In this document: positions 9,458 to 18,672 of the stretch, in pieces
How the letters are laid out: every line of letters begins with the position of its first letter
How positions within the stretch are numbered: the stretch's first letter is position 1
Source of the DNA: Neobacillus thermocopriae
GTDB lineage: Bacteria > Bacillota > Bacilli > Bacillales > Cytobacillaceae
Reading direction: 5' to 3'
NCBI RefSeq assembly: GCF_010975035.1
Contig: NZ_JAAIUV010000018.1
Span: 1 to 64,000 of the forward strand
Length of the DNA stretch: 64,000 nucleotides
Position numbers and translations under genes: made by a program
Notes under the pieces: generated by a model
Database searches by the model: none
What the model was told of the DNA's origin: nothing
The model's input: only the letters and a program-made list of their open reading frames with translations

Positions 9458-9900
9458 AAATAGCCATTGTATATACTTCTAAAACGGGAAACACGGAAGA
9501 ACTAGTCTACTTGATTCGAGATTTATTTTTTCAAAGAAATGTAGAGGTTAAGGTCTACCGGGTGGAACAATTTCAAGATATGGCTATTGACCAATTTGAT
9601 GCTATGATCGTTGCAACGTACACATGGGGCAATGGAGAAATACCATATGAGATGATGAATTTGTATCATGCATTTGAAATGCAGAATGTTAAACATGTGG
9701 TAACGGGTGTTGCGGGCACAGGAGATAGTGGTTACGAACAATTTTGTGGAGCAGTGGATCAATTAAGGGATATGCTTTATGTCCATACAACGTTGGCTGC
9801 TACTCTTAAAATAGAGATTACTCCACAAAGTGAAGATAGAAAACGTTGTAAGAAATTTGTTGATTTGTTACTAGAACGAGTCACACAAATGAGGCAATGA
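9454..9900 (+). CDS. Flavodoxin, RNR-operon associated
   Basis: This 148-aa FMN-binding electron carrier has the phosphate loop YTSKTGNTEE at residues 7-16, the TYTWGNGEIPYEM loop near 50-62 and VAGTGDSGYEQFC near 88-100. This is a normal-length flavodoxin rather than a canonical NrdI, which usually starts with a different loop (SxTGNV). Its ATGA overlap with the beta subunit gene suggests it supplies electrons for cofactor assembly or radical maintenance, the job NrdI does in class Ib systems; that role is inferred from context. It is the last gene of the operon and is followed by a strong terminator. Confidence 0.85.
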   Translation: MKIAIVYTSKTGNTEELVYLIRDLFFQRNVEVKVYRVEQFQDMAIDQFDAMIVATYTWGNGEIPYEMMNLYHAFEMQNVKHVVTGVAGTGDSGYEQFCGAVDQLRDMLYVHTTLAATLKIEITPQSEDRKRCKKFVDLLLERVTQMRQ

Positions 9901-9935
9901 TCCAATAACAAAGCATCATTCAAAAAAATCCGAAG

Positions 9936-9969
9936 TTGTCCGTAGGAGTTTCCTACGGACAATTTTTTT
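9936..9969 (+). terminator. Terminator of the RNR operon
   Basis: Twelve-base-pair perfect stem TTGTCCGTAGGA/TCCTACGGACAA with a short loop, followed by T7. Confidence 0.93.
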
Positions 9970-10126
9970 AGATTTAGTTCCTGTTAATTTTCAGATTATA
10001 TAATAAATTCTAAATATTTATTTGAAAAATATTTCCACACATGGTTAAATAAAAAGAGATAATGATTTTTTGCAAAAATTAGAAACATTGTTTCTTATTA
10101 CGATACAAATGAAAAGGTGGGGAAAA

Positions 10127-11455
10127 ATGGTACAAACAGACCTTTTAGTAGACTTAAAAGGGATTTTACCAGAAGAGCGTATGGTTGAAGAAGAAGGAGA
10201 GATTCATCCGCTCGGGAATGGTGGAAAAATTACGGTATATCCTGACTCAGAAGAGGAAATTGCTAAAATTTTGCGATATGCCAATACCCATGGAAAAAAG
10301 ATTTCAATTGTCGGTGGTGGGACAAAAAGAGGATTTGGTGGAGGAAACGAATCAGCCGATATCTTGTTATCTTTAGCAAATATGAATGGCATTGTGGAGC
10401 ATACCGTTGGGGACATGACGCTGACCGTTAAAGCAGGAACTCCATTTAAAGACTTGCAGAACGCTCTTGCCGCGCACAATCAAAAAATTGCTCTGGATGT
10501 GAATTGGCCTGGGGATGCTACTATTGGAGGCGTCATTGCGGCAAATGATAGTGGTCCTAAACGCCTTGGTTATGGCTCATCTAGAGATGCCGTTATTGGA
10601 TTAAGAGTGATTTATCCTGATGGAACGATTATTCGAACCGGTGGTAAAGTGGTGAAAAACGTTGCCGGCTATGATATGAATAAGCTTTTTATTGGATCCA
10701 TGGGGACACTTGGGGTGATTTCCGAAGTGACGCTTAAGCTACGTCCATTACCGAAGTATGAAAGTCTAGTATTATTACATTTTCCAAATGGAGATTTACA
10801 AGAGATCCGTTCCTTTGCGATTAAAGTACTAGATTCCATGCTGGAACCTGTAGCTTTAGAGTTACTAAATCCTTTATTGGCGGAAAAATTAACAGGACAC
10901 CACCAATATACCCTTGCTATCAGTTTTGAAGATAACGAAAGCTCCGTTCATTATCAAGAGGAATTTATTCATAAAATCCAGCCGGAAAAATCGCAAATAG
11001 ATATTCTCTCCCAGAACAAGGCTAGAGCATTTTGGGATCAATTTTATCAAATCGCCCCAAATGGAGCAGCAGAGTTTACTGATACTCAGTCAATAGAGGC
11101 TGCCTTGAAAATCGGTGTAGTGAATCTGGATGTTTTAAACGTCCTAAGAGAAGTCCAGCTATTACAAGATTCTCACCCTATTTCCATCCTCGCACATGGA
11201 GGACTCGGCCATGGTTTATGTCAAGTGATCGTAAAAGGTTCATCAGAAGAGGTACTCTCAGCGATCCAATGGTTGAGAAATTCGGTTGAGCGGATGGGTG
11301 GGTACGTGGTTGTAAAGCATTTGCCGCTAATACTTCGACAAAAAATCGAGGTCTGGGGAAAGAAGCCATCTCATTTCTTCCTATTAGAAGGGATCAAGAA
11401 TAAAATCGATCCGAATGGAATATTAAATCAAGGACGATTTGTAGGGGGGATTTAA
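10127..11455 (+). CDS. glcE: Glycolate oxidase FAD-binding subunit, GlcE-like
   Basis: This 442-aa member of the FAD-linked oxidase C-terminal superfamily has a PCMH-type FAD domain at residues 20-200. Motifs are SIVGGGTKRGFG, DATIGGVIAANDSGP, GGKVVKNVAGYDM and GSMGTLGVISEVTLKL. The C-terminal half is shorter and more divergent than in the GlcD-type gene downstream, as expected for GlcE. With GlcF and GlcD it should oxidise glycolate to glyoxylate at the membrane. I choose ATG 10127 because AAGGTGGGG precedes it; upstream in-frame TTG and ATG codons lack a site. Three bases separate it from glcF, so the genes form one operon. Confidence 0.85.
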   Translation: MVQTDLLVDLKGILPEERMVEEEGEIHPLGNGGKITVYPDSEEEIAKILRYANTHGKKISIVGGGTKRGFGGGNESADILLSLANMNGIVEHTVGDMTLTVKAGTPFKDLQNALAAHNQKIALDVNWPGDATIGGVIAANDSGPKRLGYGSSRDAVIGLRVIYPDGTIIRTGGKVVKNVAGYDMNKLFIGSMGTLGVISEVTLKLRPLPKYESLVLLHFPNGDLQEIRSFAIKVLDSMLEPVALELLNPLLAEKLTGHHQYTLAISFEDNESSVHYQEEFIHKIQPEKSQIDILSQNKARAFWDQFYQIAPNGAAEFTDTQSIEAALKIGVVNLDVLNVLREVQLLQDSHPISILAHGGLGHGLCQVIVKGSSEEVLSAIQWLRNSVERMGGYVVVKHLPLILRQKIEVWGKKPSHFFLLEGIKNKIDPNGILNQGRFVGGI

Positions 11456-11458
11456 ACG

Positions 11459-12820
11459 ATGAGCTCAAAAGAAGCGCCGATAAAGGAGAGCCCGATGTGT
11501 ACAACAAAAGGATTGGGGAATTATCTTTGGAATGATCCTCCAGACGAGAATAAATGGGCAGACTGCGTTCATTGTGGGATGTGTCTAGAATCATGTCCTA
11601 CCTATGAACAAACGGGAATGGAACAGCATTCGCCTAGAGGACGAGTGTATTTAATTAAATCTGTGGCGGAAGGCAAATTGGAAGTAAATAAGCAATTTAT
11701 GGATCCGGTATTTGCCTGTCTTGATTGTCGGGCATGTACGACCGCTTGCCCCGCTGATGTGGATGTGGGCGGTTTAATTGAAGAAGCTCGTGGCCAAATT
11801 CGTCAGGCGATGCCGCTTACTGGGGTAAAAAAGGCGGTAAATGATCTCTTTCTAAAAGGGTTGTTCCCTCATCAAAACCGATTGAATGCAATAGGAAGCC
11901 TTTTAAAGTTTTATCAAAAAAGCGGTATGCAAAAGATAGTTCGAAAAACGGGTTTGATTCATATTATGCCAAAACATTTAGTCGAGATGGAAGCGATTTT
12001 ACCAGAGATAAAAGAGCCGGTACGTAAAAAATATAAAAATGAAATGGTCATTAAAGCAAAGGGAAAAGCAAAACATGAAGTTGGGTTCTTAACAGGCTGC
12101 ATCATGGATGTCATGTTCAGTGATATTAATCAGTCAACCATTAATGTATTAACCCGTAATGGAAATAATGTGGTCATCCCGAAAAATCAAACTTGCTGTG
12201 GTGCCTTGCATGTTCATGCTGGAGACCGTGAGACAGGAAGAAAACTAGCAAAGCAAAATATAGAGGCATTTGAAGATTGTGAAAAGGTAATCGTTAATGC
12301 AGCCGGTTGTGGCTGCATGATGAAGGAATATCCAGAACTATTTAAAAATGACCCTGAATGGCATAAAAAAGCAGTAGAATTTTCGAAGAAAGTAGAGGAT
12401 ATTTCGAAATACCTGTATGACACAGGGTATGAAAAGCCAAAAGCTGAAATCAAAACGAGAATAACTTATCATGATGCCTGTCATCTCGCCCATGGCCAAG
12501 GGATTCGTCAAGAGCCGCGTGATCTTTTACTTGATATTCCTGGCGTTGAAATGGTTCATATGCCAAACGCGGATAGATGTTGCGGAAGTGCCGGGATATA
12601 TAATATTACCAATCCAGAAATGGCAGGAGCTGTGTTGAAAAGTAAAATGGAAAATGTGCCTGAGGATGTGGAAATGATTTCTATGGGTAATCCTGGTTGT
12701 ATGCTCCAAATGGCGTTAGGAGTTCAAAAATATGGTAGAAATCAAAAAATTGTCCATACTGTTCAGTTACTAGACTGGGCGTATCAAAAAGAAGATGAAT
12801 GGAAAAATAGGGGGGATTGA
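11459..12820 (+). CDS. glcF: Glycolate oxidase iron-sulfur subunit
   Basis: This 453-aa electron-transfer subunit has two 4Fe-4S ferredoxin motifs near the N-terminus, CVHCGMCLESCP and CLDCRACTTACP. These are followed by two CCG-type cysteine-rich domains: NQTCCGALH near residue 243 and ADRCCGSAG near 375, plus HDACHLAHG. This CCG layout is that of GlcF, heterodisulfide reductase HdrD and LutA-like proteins. Its position between two FAD subunits makes GlcF the best call. It passes electrons from the flavin subunits to the respiratory chain. The start has GGGGGGATTTAAACG upstream; the next gene begins two bases after its TGA. Confidence 0.9.
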   Translation: MSSKEAPIKESPMCTTKGLGNYLWNDPPDENKWADCVHCGMCLESCPTYEQTGMEQHSPRGRVYLIKSVAEGKLEVNKQFMDPVFACLDCRACTTACPADVDVGGLIEEARGQIRQAMPLTGVKKAVNDLFLKGLFPHQNRLNAIGSLLKFYQKSGMQKIVRKTGLIHIMPKHLVEMEAILPEIKEPVRKKYKNEMVIKAKGKAKHEVGFLTGCIMDVMFSDINQSTINVLTRNGNNVVIPKNQTCCGALHVHAGDRETGRKLAKQNIEAFEDCEKVIVNAAGCGCMMKEYPELFKNDPEWHKKAVEFSKKVEDISKYLYDTGYEKPKAEIKTRITYHDACHLAHGQGIRQEPRDLLLDIPGVEMVHMPNADRCCGSAGIYNITNPEMAGAVLKSKMENVPEDVEMISMGNPGCMLQMALGVQKYGRNQKIVHTVQLLDWAYQKEDEWKNRGD

Positions 12821-12821
12821 T

Positions 12822-14297
12822 TTGGCGGAAAGGAGGATCCAGTCAGACGATAAGCATATACAAAACTTGGCTGCCATCGTCGGTGGAGAACACTCGATTC
12901 TTTATCATAAAGAAGATTTGATAGCATACGATTGTGACGGTTTTACCCTTCATAAGCATTTACCAAAGGCTGTCGTTTTTCCTAAGAATACGGAAGAAGT
13001 AGCCAAACTCGTAAAATATTGTTCTGACAACCAATTGCCTTTTCTTGCGAGAGGAGCTGGTACAGGGTTAAGTGGTGGTGCGATTCCGATAAATGGTGAG
13101 GTCATTATTAGTTTAGTAAGAATGAAGCGTCTACTAAATGTAGATTTAGAAAATAGAAGAGCCGTCGTAGAGCCTGGCTATGTGAATCTCAAACTTACCA
13201 ACTCTATTTCGGATAAAGGCTACTATTATGCACCTGATCCATCTAGTCAATATTGTTGTACAATTGGCGGTAATGTGGCTGAAAACGCTGGTGGAGCACA
13301 TTGTCTGAAATATGGGGTGACCACGAACCATATTCTTGGTCTCGAAGTGGTACTGCCGAATGGTGAAATTATTGAGATAGGTAAAAACGGCATTTTGGAC
13401 ACACCAGGATATGATTTGCTTGGGTTATTAACTGGTTCTGAAGGTACTTTAGGGATTGTGACAAAAATTATTGTTCGAATATTGAAAAAACCAGAAGCAA
13501 AACAAACGATTCTCGCCTATTTTGATAAAGTTTCGGATGGAAGCCAAGCTGTTTCAGATATCATTTCGGCAGGGATTGTACCCGCTGCACTAGAAATGAT
13601 GGACAAAATTGCGATCGAAGGGGTGGAAGCGGCTGCCTTTCCTGTAGGCCATCCAAAGGATATTGAAGCCATGCTTTTAATTGAGGTAGATGGAATTTCA
13701 GCAGGGATTAACGACCAAATCAATCAAATTCTTGACCTATGCAAAAAAAGAAATGTACGGGAAGTAAAAGTCGCCCAAAATGAACAGGAGAGCAACAGAT
13801 GGTGGGCAAATCGGAAAACAGGCTTTGGGGCAATGGGAGCGATTTCACCAGATTATTTAGTGCAGGATGGTGTCATTCCACGGAGTAAACTACCGGAAGT
13901 ATTAGATCGCATTCAAAAAGTAAGTGAGGAATACGGGTTACGGATCGCTAACATTTTTCATGCAGGAGATGGAAATCTTCATCCACTTGTCTTGTTCGAT
14001 GCGAGAATACCGGGTGAGTCCGAAAAAGCATTAAAGGCAGGTAGTGCTTGTCTTAAGGTATGTGCGGATGCAGGCGGCACCATTACAGGAGAGCATGGAG
14101 TGGGCATTGAAAAGAAAGAAGAAATGCGGTTTGTGTTCACGGATGAAGAAATCATGGCTCAAACCAACATTAGAGAAGTGTTCAATCCGAATAATTTATT
14201 AAATGCTGGAAAACTATTTCCGACACCTGCTCGTTGTGTGGAGATAAAGAAGGAGAGGAAAGTCTCTCATGAAAGAAGGAAGGTAGGAACGACCTGA
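12822..14297 (+). CDS. glcD: Glycolate oxidase FAD subunit GlcD
   Basis: This 491-aa flavoprotein is the catalytic subunit of glycolate/D-lactate-type oxidases. The FAD domain shows FLARGAGTGLSGGAIP, CTIGGNVAENAGG and GSEGTLGIVTKI; the C-terminal domain shows IFHAGDGNLHPL and GTITGEHGVGIEKK. I prefer the TTG at 12822, which lies seven bases after a run of six G. An in-frame ATG at 12795 lies inside glcF and lacks a clear site; using it would add nine residues. The C-terminal tail KKERKVSHERRKVGTT is basic and extends past the usual end at LFPTP. Substrate choice (glycolate rather than D-lactate) rests on the adjoining malate synthase G gene. Confidence 0.9.
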   Translation: MAERRIQSDDKHIQNLAAIVGGEHSILYHKEDLIAYDCDGFTLHKHLPKAVVFPKNTEEVAKLVKYCSDNQLPFLARGAGTGLSGGAIPINGEVIISLVRMKRLLNVDLENRRAVVEPGYVNLKLTNSISDKGYYYAPDPSSQYCCTIGGNVAENAGGAHCLKYGVTTNHILGLEVVLPNGEIIEIGKNGILDTPGYDLLGLLTGSEGTLGIVTKIIVRILKKPEAKQTILAYFDKVSDGSQAVSDIISAGIVPAALEMMDKIAIEGVEAAAFPVGHPKDIEAMLLIEVDGISAGINDQINQILDLCKKRNVREVKVAQNEQESNRWWANRKTGFGAMGAISPDYLVQDGVIPRSKLPEVLDRIQKVSEEYGLRIANIFHAGDGNLHPLVLFDARIPGESEKALKAGSACLKVCADAGGTITGEHGVGIEKKEEMRFVFTDEEIMAQTNIREVFNPNNLLNAGKLFPTPARCVEIKKERKVSHERRKVGTT

Positions 14298-14431
14298 ATT
14301 TTGTGAATATTATTGTAATTAACCATTAAACATGATATCTTTTTTTTAGAAGGATTAGAAACAGCGTTTTGTAATAACAAACAATTTACATTTATTAAAA
14401 AAACGAAAAGGAAATGTGGTAAGGAGGAACA

Positions 14432-16618
14432 ATGAGCATGACCAATTATGTCAAAGTGGGGAATCTTCAAGTTGCTTCAGAACTCTATCAATTTATTAAT
14501 GAAGAAGCTATTCCAGGCAGTGGGGTAGATCAAAAGCAATTTTGGGTCGATTTTGAAAGATTAATAAAGGACCTAACACCGAAAAACAAGGAATTATTAG
14601 CGCGTCGTGATGAGATTCAAAGCAAACTGAATACTTGGTATCGTGAAAATAAAGGAAACTTTGATTTCGCCAAGTATAAAGCTTACTTAGAAGAGATTGG
14701 TTATCTCGAGCCAGAAGTAGAAGATTTTCAAATCGGAACAGAAGGGGTGGACGATGAAATCGCTGTTCAGGCTGGACCACAACTGGTTGTACCGGTGAAC
14801 AACGCCCGTTATGCCCTCAATGCAGCCAATGCTCGCTGGGGTAGCTTGTATGATGCCCTTTATGGAACGGATGTCATTAGTGAAGATGGAGGAGCCCAAC
14901 GCAGTGGATCATATAATCCTGTCCGTGGAAATAAGGTCATTGCGTTTGCGAAGGAGTTTTTAGATCAAGCAGCTCCATTACGCGAAGGATCGCATAAAGA
15001 CGTAGTCCTATACAGCATTGTGGATGGGAAACTTTCGGTTAAGCTTAGTGATGGAAAAATAACCGGATTGACTGAGGATTCAAAGTTTGTTGGGTATACT
15101 GGTGTTAAAGAGGCACCATCTGCTGTTCTATTAAAAAATAATGGACTTCATATCGAAATCCAAATTGACCGCGGTCATCCAATTGGAAAAACAGATGATG
15201 CTGGGGTAAAAGATGTTTTATTAGAAGCAGCGATTACAACCATTATGGACTGTGAGGATTCTGTTGCCGCCGTTGATGCGGAAGATAAGGTGCTCGTTTA
15301 CAGAAACTGGATGGGACTTATGAAAGGAGATCTTTCCGCAACATTTGAAAAAGGGACAAAAACAATAACCAGGACATTGAATCCAGATCGCTTCTACCTT
15401 TCGCCAGATGGGAAGGAATTTAGCTTATCTGGACGATCATTGCTACTTGTTCGTAATGTTGGGCATTTAATGACGATTAATGCCGTTCTGGATGAAAATG
15501 GGGAAGAGATTCAGGAAGGTATTTTAGATGGAGTGGTGACAAGTTTAATTGCTAAGCATTCCCTTTTAGGCAATGGAAAATACCAAAACTCTTCCAAAGG
15601 GTCCATTTATATAGTGAAACCAAAAATGCATGGTTCTGAGGAAGTTGCCTTTGCCAATGAACTATTTAATCGGATTGAAGATATGTTGGGATTAAAGCGT
15701 CATACTTTGAAAATTGGTGTCATGGATGAGGAACGCCGTACGTCATTGAATTTGAAGGCTTGCATTCGAGAAGTAAAGGATCGAATTGTATTTATCAATA
15801 CTGGATTCTTGGATCGTACCGGAGATGAAATTCATACCTCTATGGAAGCTGGTCCGATGATTCGTAAAAATGATATGAAAGGTTCCACATGGCTCTCAAG
15901 CTATGAACAATCCAATGTAAGTGCCGGTTTGGCTACTGGGTTCCCAGGCCGAGCCCAAATTGGTAAAGGAATGTGGGCAATGCCTGATAAGATGGCCGAA
16001 ATGCTTCAGCAAAAGATCGGGCATGTAAAAACAGGAGCAAATACGGCATGGGTACCGTCACCAACAGCTGCAACACTACACGCCCTTCATTATCATCAGG
16101 TAAATGTAACAGAAATTCAAAATGAAAAGAAACTAGAAATGAAGGATTATAGAGATGAAATTTTGCAAATCCCTGTCGCTGAACATCCGAACTGGAGTCC
16201 GGAAGAAATTCAGCAAGAGCTTGACAATAATGCACAAGGAATTTTAGGATATGTCGTTCGCTGGGTTGAATTGGGAATCGGCTGCTCGAAGGTTCCTGAT
16301 ATTAACAATGTCGGTTTAATGGAAGATAGAGCTACATTACGAATCTCTAGTCAGCACATGGCCAACTGGTTACACCATGGCATTTGTACAAAAGAGCAAG
16401 TATTAGAGACATTAAAGCGTATGGCAAAAGTCGTTGATGAACAAAATGCAGGAGATCCTGATTATCGTCCAATGTCGGTTGATTATAATCATTCCGTTGC
16501 ATTCCAGGCCGCTTGTGATCTTGTGTTCGAAGGATACAATCAACCGAATGGATACACGGAGCCAATTTTACATCGCCGAAGAATGGAGGCCAAAGCTAAA
16601 TTGGCTGTTAATAAGTAA
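14432..16618 (+). CDS. glcB: Malate synthase G
   Basis: This 728-aa enzyme condenses glyoxylate with acetyl-CoA to malate. Length and sequence are those of the large monomeric isoform G, not the approximately 530-aa AceB. Recognisable segments are [44 protein letters not shown] (catalytic Arg and Glu region) and [15 protein letters not shown]. Placed right behind glycolate oxidase, it completes a route from glycolate to the citric acid cycle without isocitrate lyase. There are 134 AT-rich bases between glcD and this gene, so it may have its own promoter. AAGGAGG is four bases from ATG 14432 and ten from ATG 14438, so the start is ambiguous by two codons. Confidence 0.96.
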   Translation: MSMTNYVKVGNLQVASELYQFINEEAIPGSGVDQKQFWVDFERLIKDLTPKNKELLARRDEIQSKLNTWYRENKGNFDFAKYKAYLEEIGYLEPEVEDFQIGTEGVDDEIAVQAGPQLVVPVNNARYALNAANARWGSLYDALYGTDVISEDGGAQRSGSYNPVRGNKVIAFAKEFLDQAAPLREGSHKDVVLYSIVDGKLSVKLSDGKITGLTEDSKFVGYTGVKEAPSAVLLKNNGLHIEIQIDRGHPIGKTDDAGVKDVLLEAAITTIMDCEDSVAAVDAEDKVLVYRNWMGLMKGDLSATFEKGTKTITRTLNPDRFYLSPDGKEFSLSGRSLLLVRNVGHLMTINAVLDENGEEIQEGILDGVVTSLIAKHSLLGNGKYQNSSKGSIYIVKPKMHGSEEVAFANELFNRIEDMLGLKRHTLKIGVMDEERRTSLNLKACIREVKDRIVFINTGFLDRTGDEIHTSMEAGPMIRKNDMKGSTWLSSYEQSNVSAGLATGFPGRAQIGKGMWAMPDKMAEMLQQKIGHVKTGANTAWVPSPTAATLHALHYHQVNVTEIQNEKKLEMKDYRDEILQIPVAEHPNWSPEEIQQELDNNAQGILGYVVRWVELGIGCSKVPDINNVGLMEDRATLRISSQHMANWLHHGICTKEQVLETLKRMAKVVDEQNAGDPDYRPMSVDYNHSVAFQAACDLVFEGYNQPNGYTEPILHRRRMEAKAKLAVNK

Positions 16619-16628
16619 TTTACAGGAC

Positions 16629-16652
16629 GGAGCCTGTCTTATTTCAGGCTCC
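16629..16652 (+). other. Hairpin after glcB, no T-tract
   Basis: Perfect eight-base-pair inverted repeat GGAGCCTG/CAGGCTCC with an eight-base loop between glcB and the FAH-family gene. Without a T-run it is more likely an RNA-stabilising or attenuating structure than a full terminator. Confidence 0.5.
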
Positions 16653-16686
16653 TCCATCCATTAAGAACAAAAATGGGGGAAGTACG

Positions 16687-17469
16687 ATGAAATTTGCAAG
16701 ATTTTTATGGAACGAAACGGTTTATACAGGAGTTATAAATGATGATGGGATCAAAGAAATTAAAGGGAATCTATTCGAAGAATGGGAGTATACAGGAAAT
16801 GAGTTTTCCAAAAATGAAGTAAAGCTGCTTGCACCACTTGAGCCAAATCAAATCATTGGAATTGGTGCTAATTTTGTGGCCAAGCTAGAAGATCTTCCAG
16901 ATAAATTGCCAGAAATCCCTGTTTTCTTTTTTAAACCAACGTCCTCTGTCATTGGTCCTGAGGATCCGATCATCATTCCATCAGGTATCAATGAAGTGAA
17001 ATTTGAGTCAGAGTTAGCTGTTATTATCGGAAAAGAGGCCAAAAATGTGCCTGAATCGGAAGTACTTGATTATGTGTTTGGATATACAGTTGGGAATGAT
17101 GTCACGGCGCCACAATTTTTCCATCAGGATGGGCATTGGACGATTGGTAAATCGTTTGACACTTTTACCCCATTAGGACCGGTCATTGAAACGGAGCTAG
17201 ATCCTTTTAACATAAAGGTAACGGCAAGGGTTAATGGGATTGAAAAACAAAACAGTCCGACTGAGTTAATGATCATTCCAATAAGTAAGATGATTTCGTA
17301 TTTGTCCAAGGTGATGACTTTAAAACCGGGAGATGTAATTTTGACAGGTAGTCCGGTAGGAGCTGAGTTGGTTGGTGAAGGTGATGTGATTGAATGCGAA
17401 ATCAAAGAAATTGGTACACTCCAGAATATGTTTGTCATGAAAAAGGAAAATGTAAATGTAAATGTCTAA
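16687..17469 (+). CDS. Fumarylacetoacetate hydrolase (FAH) family protein
   Basis: This 260-aa protein has the FAH/HpcE fold used by 2-keto-4-pentenoate hydratases, acylpyruvases and oxaloacetate tautomerase/decarboxylases. The metal-binding residues are Glu in VKFESELAVIIGKEA and Asp in GYTVGNDVTA. Other signatures are FFFKPTSS, IGKSFDTFTPLGP and VILTGSPVG. The family splits C-C bonds beta to a keto group with Mg or Mn. The actual substrate is unknown. Lying between malate synthase and the IclR gene, an oxaloacetate- or acylpyruvate-type role in the same pathway is plausible. The start follows GGGGGAAGTACG. Confidence 0.82.
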   Translation: MKFARFLWNETVYTGVINDDGIKEIKGNLFEEWEYTGNEFSKNEVKLLAPLEPNQIIGIGANFVAKLEDLPDKLPEIPVFFFKPTSSVIGPEDPIIIPSGINEVKFESELAVIIGKEAKNVPESEVLDYVFGYTVGNDVTAPQFFHQDGHWTIGKSFDTFTPLGPVIETELDPFNIKVTARVNGIEKQNSPTELMIIPISKMISYLSKVMTLKPGDVILTGSPVGAELVGEGDVIECEIKEIGTLQNMFVMKKENVNVNV

Positions 17470-17559
17470 CTATGTCTTGTCATGTCCGGCTTATTCAAGG
17501 TTTTAAGCCATCATCGCAGACATTTATCAGACACTATGGGTACATTTGAGGTGAATCGT

Positions 17560-18342
17560 TTGGAAAGAGAAAATATGGTGAAATCTGTGAGCCGGGCATT
17601 AGATATTATTCAAATTGTAAGTTCAAAAAAGGATGGGCTTGGTGTCACAGAGATTTCTAAACAAATTGATATTAATAAAAGCTCTGTATATAGAATTCTA
17701 TCAACGCTTGTTAAGTATGGATATATGGAACAGGATGAAGATACGGGTCGTTATAAATTAGGCTATAAATTTTTAGAAATTAGTTCGAAAAAGTTAGAAT
17801 CCATTGATCTCAGGGTGGAGGCAAAGCCTTTTTTACGGGAGTTAGAGAAAGAAACGAATGAGGTTATCCACCTTGTTGTTTACGATCAAGGTGAAGTCGT
17901 ATATATCGAAAAATTAGAAGGAACAGAGACTTTAAGAATGCATTCCAAGGTTGGAAAAAGAGCTCCTATGCATTGTACTTCTGTCGGGAAAGCAATTCTT
18001 GCGTATTTGCCATCTAGTGAAGTACTGGAGATTCTTGATCGCAAAGGACTTCCCGTGCACACAGATAAAACGATTACCGATCGCAATACTTTTCTTGAGG
18101 AATTGGTCAAGGTTAGACAACGTGGCTATGCACTAGACTTGGAAGAAAATGAATATGGCATTCGCTGTATTGCGGCTCCGATTTTTGACCATTTAGGAAA
18201 AGTGATTGCAGCAGTAAGCATCTCTGGTCCAACGATTAGGATGACAAATGAAAGATTGGCACAGTTGCAAGAGAGAATACTGCAAATTGGTAAACAAATT
18301 TCAGCTCGGCTCGGATATATGGAGGAAATTCTGAATTCATGA
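17560..18342 (+). CDS. IclR-family transcriptional regulator
   Basis: This 260-aa regulator has an N-terminal winged helix (SVSRALDIIQIVSS, then GVTEISKQIDINKSSVYRIL) and a C-terminal GAF-like effector domain with conserved HLVVYDQGEVVYIEK, MHCTSVGKAILAYL, NEYGIRCIAAPIFD and AAVSISGP. IclR proteins bind small acids such as glyoxylate or pyruvate. Here it most likely controls the glycolate/glyoxylate block just upstream, but this rests on position only. The TTG at 17560 has TTTGAGGTGAATCG upstream; ATG 17575 is the alternative. The open frame reaching back to 17482 lacks a ribosome binding site. A terminator follows 15 bases after the stop. Confidence 0.88.
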   Translation: MERENMVKSVSRALDIIQIVSSKKDGLGVTEISKQIDINKSSVYRILSTLVKYGYMEQDEDTGRYKLGYKFLEISSKKLESIDLRVEAKPFLRELEKETNEVIHLVVYDQGEVVYIEKLEGTETLRMHSKVGKRAPMHCTSVGKAILAYLPSSEVLEILDRKGLPVHTDKTITDRNTFLEELVKVRQRGYALDLEENEYGIRCIAAPIFDHLGKVIAAVSISGPTIRMTNERLAQLQERILQIGKQISARLGYMEEILNS

Positions 18343-18357
18343 AGTAGTCATAATAGG

Positions 18358-18386
18358 AAAAAGCCGGGTCGTCCCGGCTTTTTATG
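18358..18386. terminator. Terminator after the IclR gene
   Basis: Stem AAAAAGCCGGG/CCCGGCTTTTT with a TCGT loop; it can work in both directions and overlaps the stop of a small minus-strand gene. Confidence 0.92.
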
Positions 18387-18528
18387 TGATAGGAATTAAT
18401 TCGGTGGAATGAACGAATTCAACATGATATAAGCTGTCAACTTCCTTGATTTCGCAAAAACCAGAAGAGTATTGATACAAAATGACATATTTCTTTCCTT
18501 TATATAGAACATAAGACTTGTCTTTCAT
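18382..18528 (-). CDS. Small hypothetical protein (48 aa)
   Basis: This short minus-strand gene encodes a 48-residue protein beginning MKDKSYVLYKGKKYVILYQY and ending VEFVHSTELIPIT. The alternating Tyr/Val/Ile and Lys pattern predicts a small all-beta fold of the kind seen in many Bacillus small orphan proteins. It is preceded by AAGGGCGGCGATTGT, a usable ribosome binding site. It reads convergently into the IclR terminator, which fits a real transcription unit. The function is unknown, and I do not recognise a named family. Confidence 0.65.
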   Translation of the reverse strand: MKDKSYVLYKGKKYVILYQYSSGFCEIKEVDSLYHVEFVHSTELIPIT

Positions 18529-18672
18529 ACAATCGCCGCCCTTCGATTTTTTTCTAAAAAAATAGTATATTTGTCGTACATTTTTATTTATGAATCGAGG
18601 AACAAATATATGTGAATTTTTTGTAGAAAAAAATGAAGAATGGTCTGTATCGAAATACGTCTATTTCAAAAC

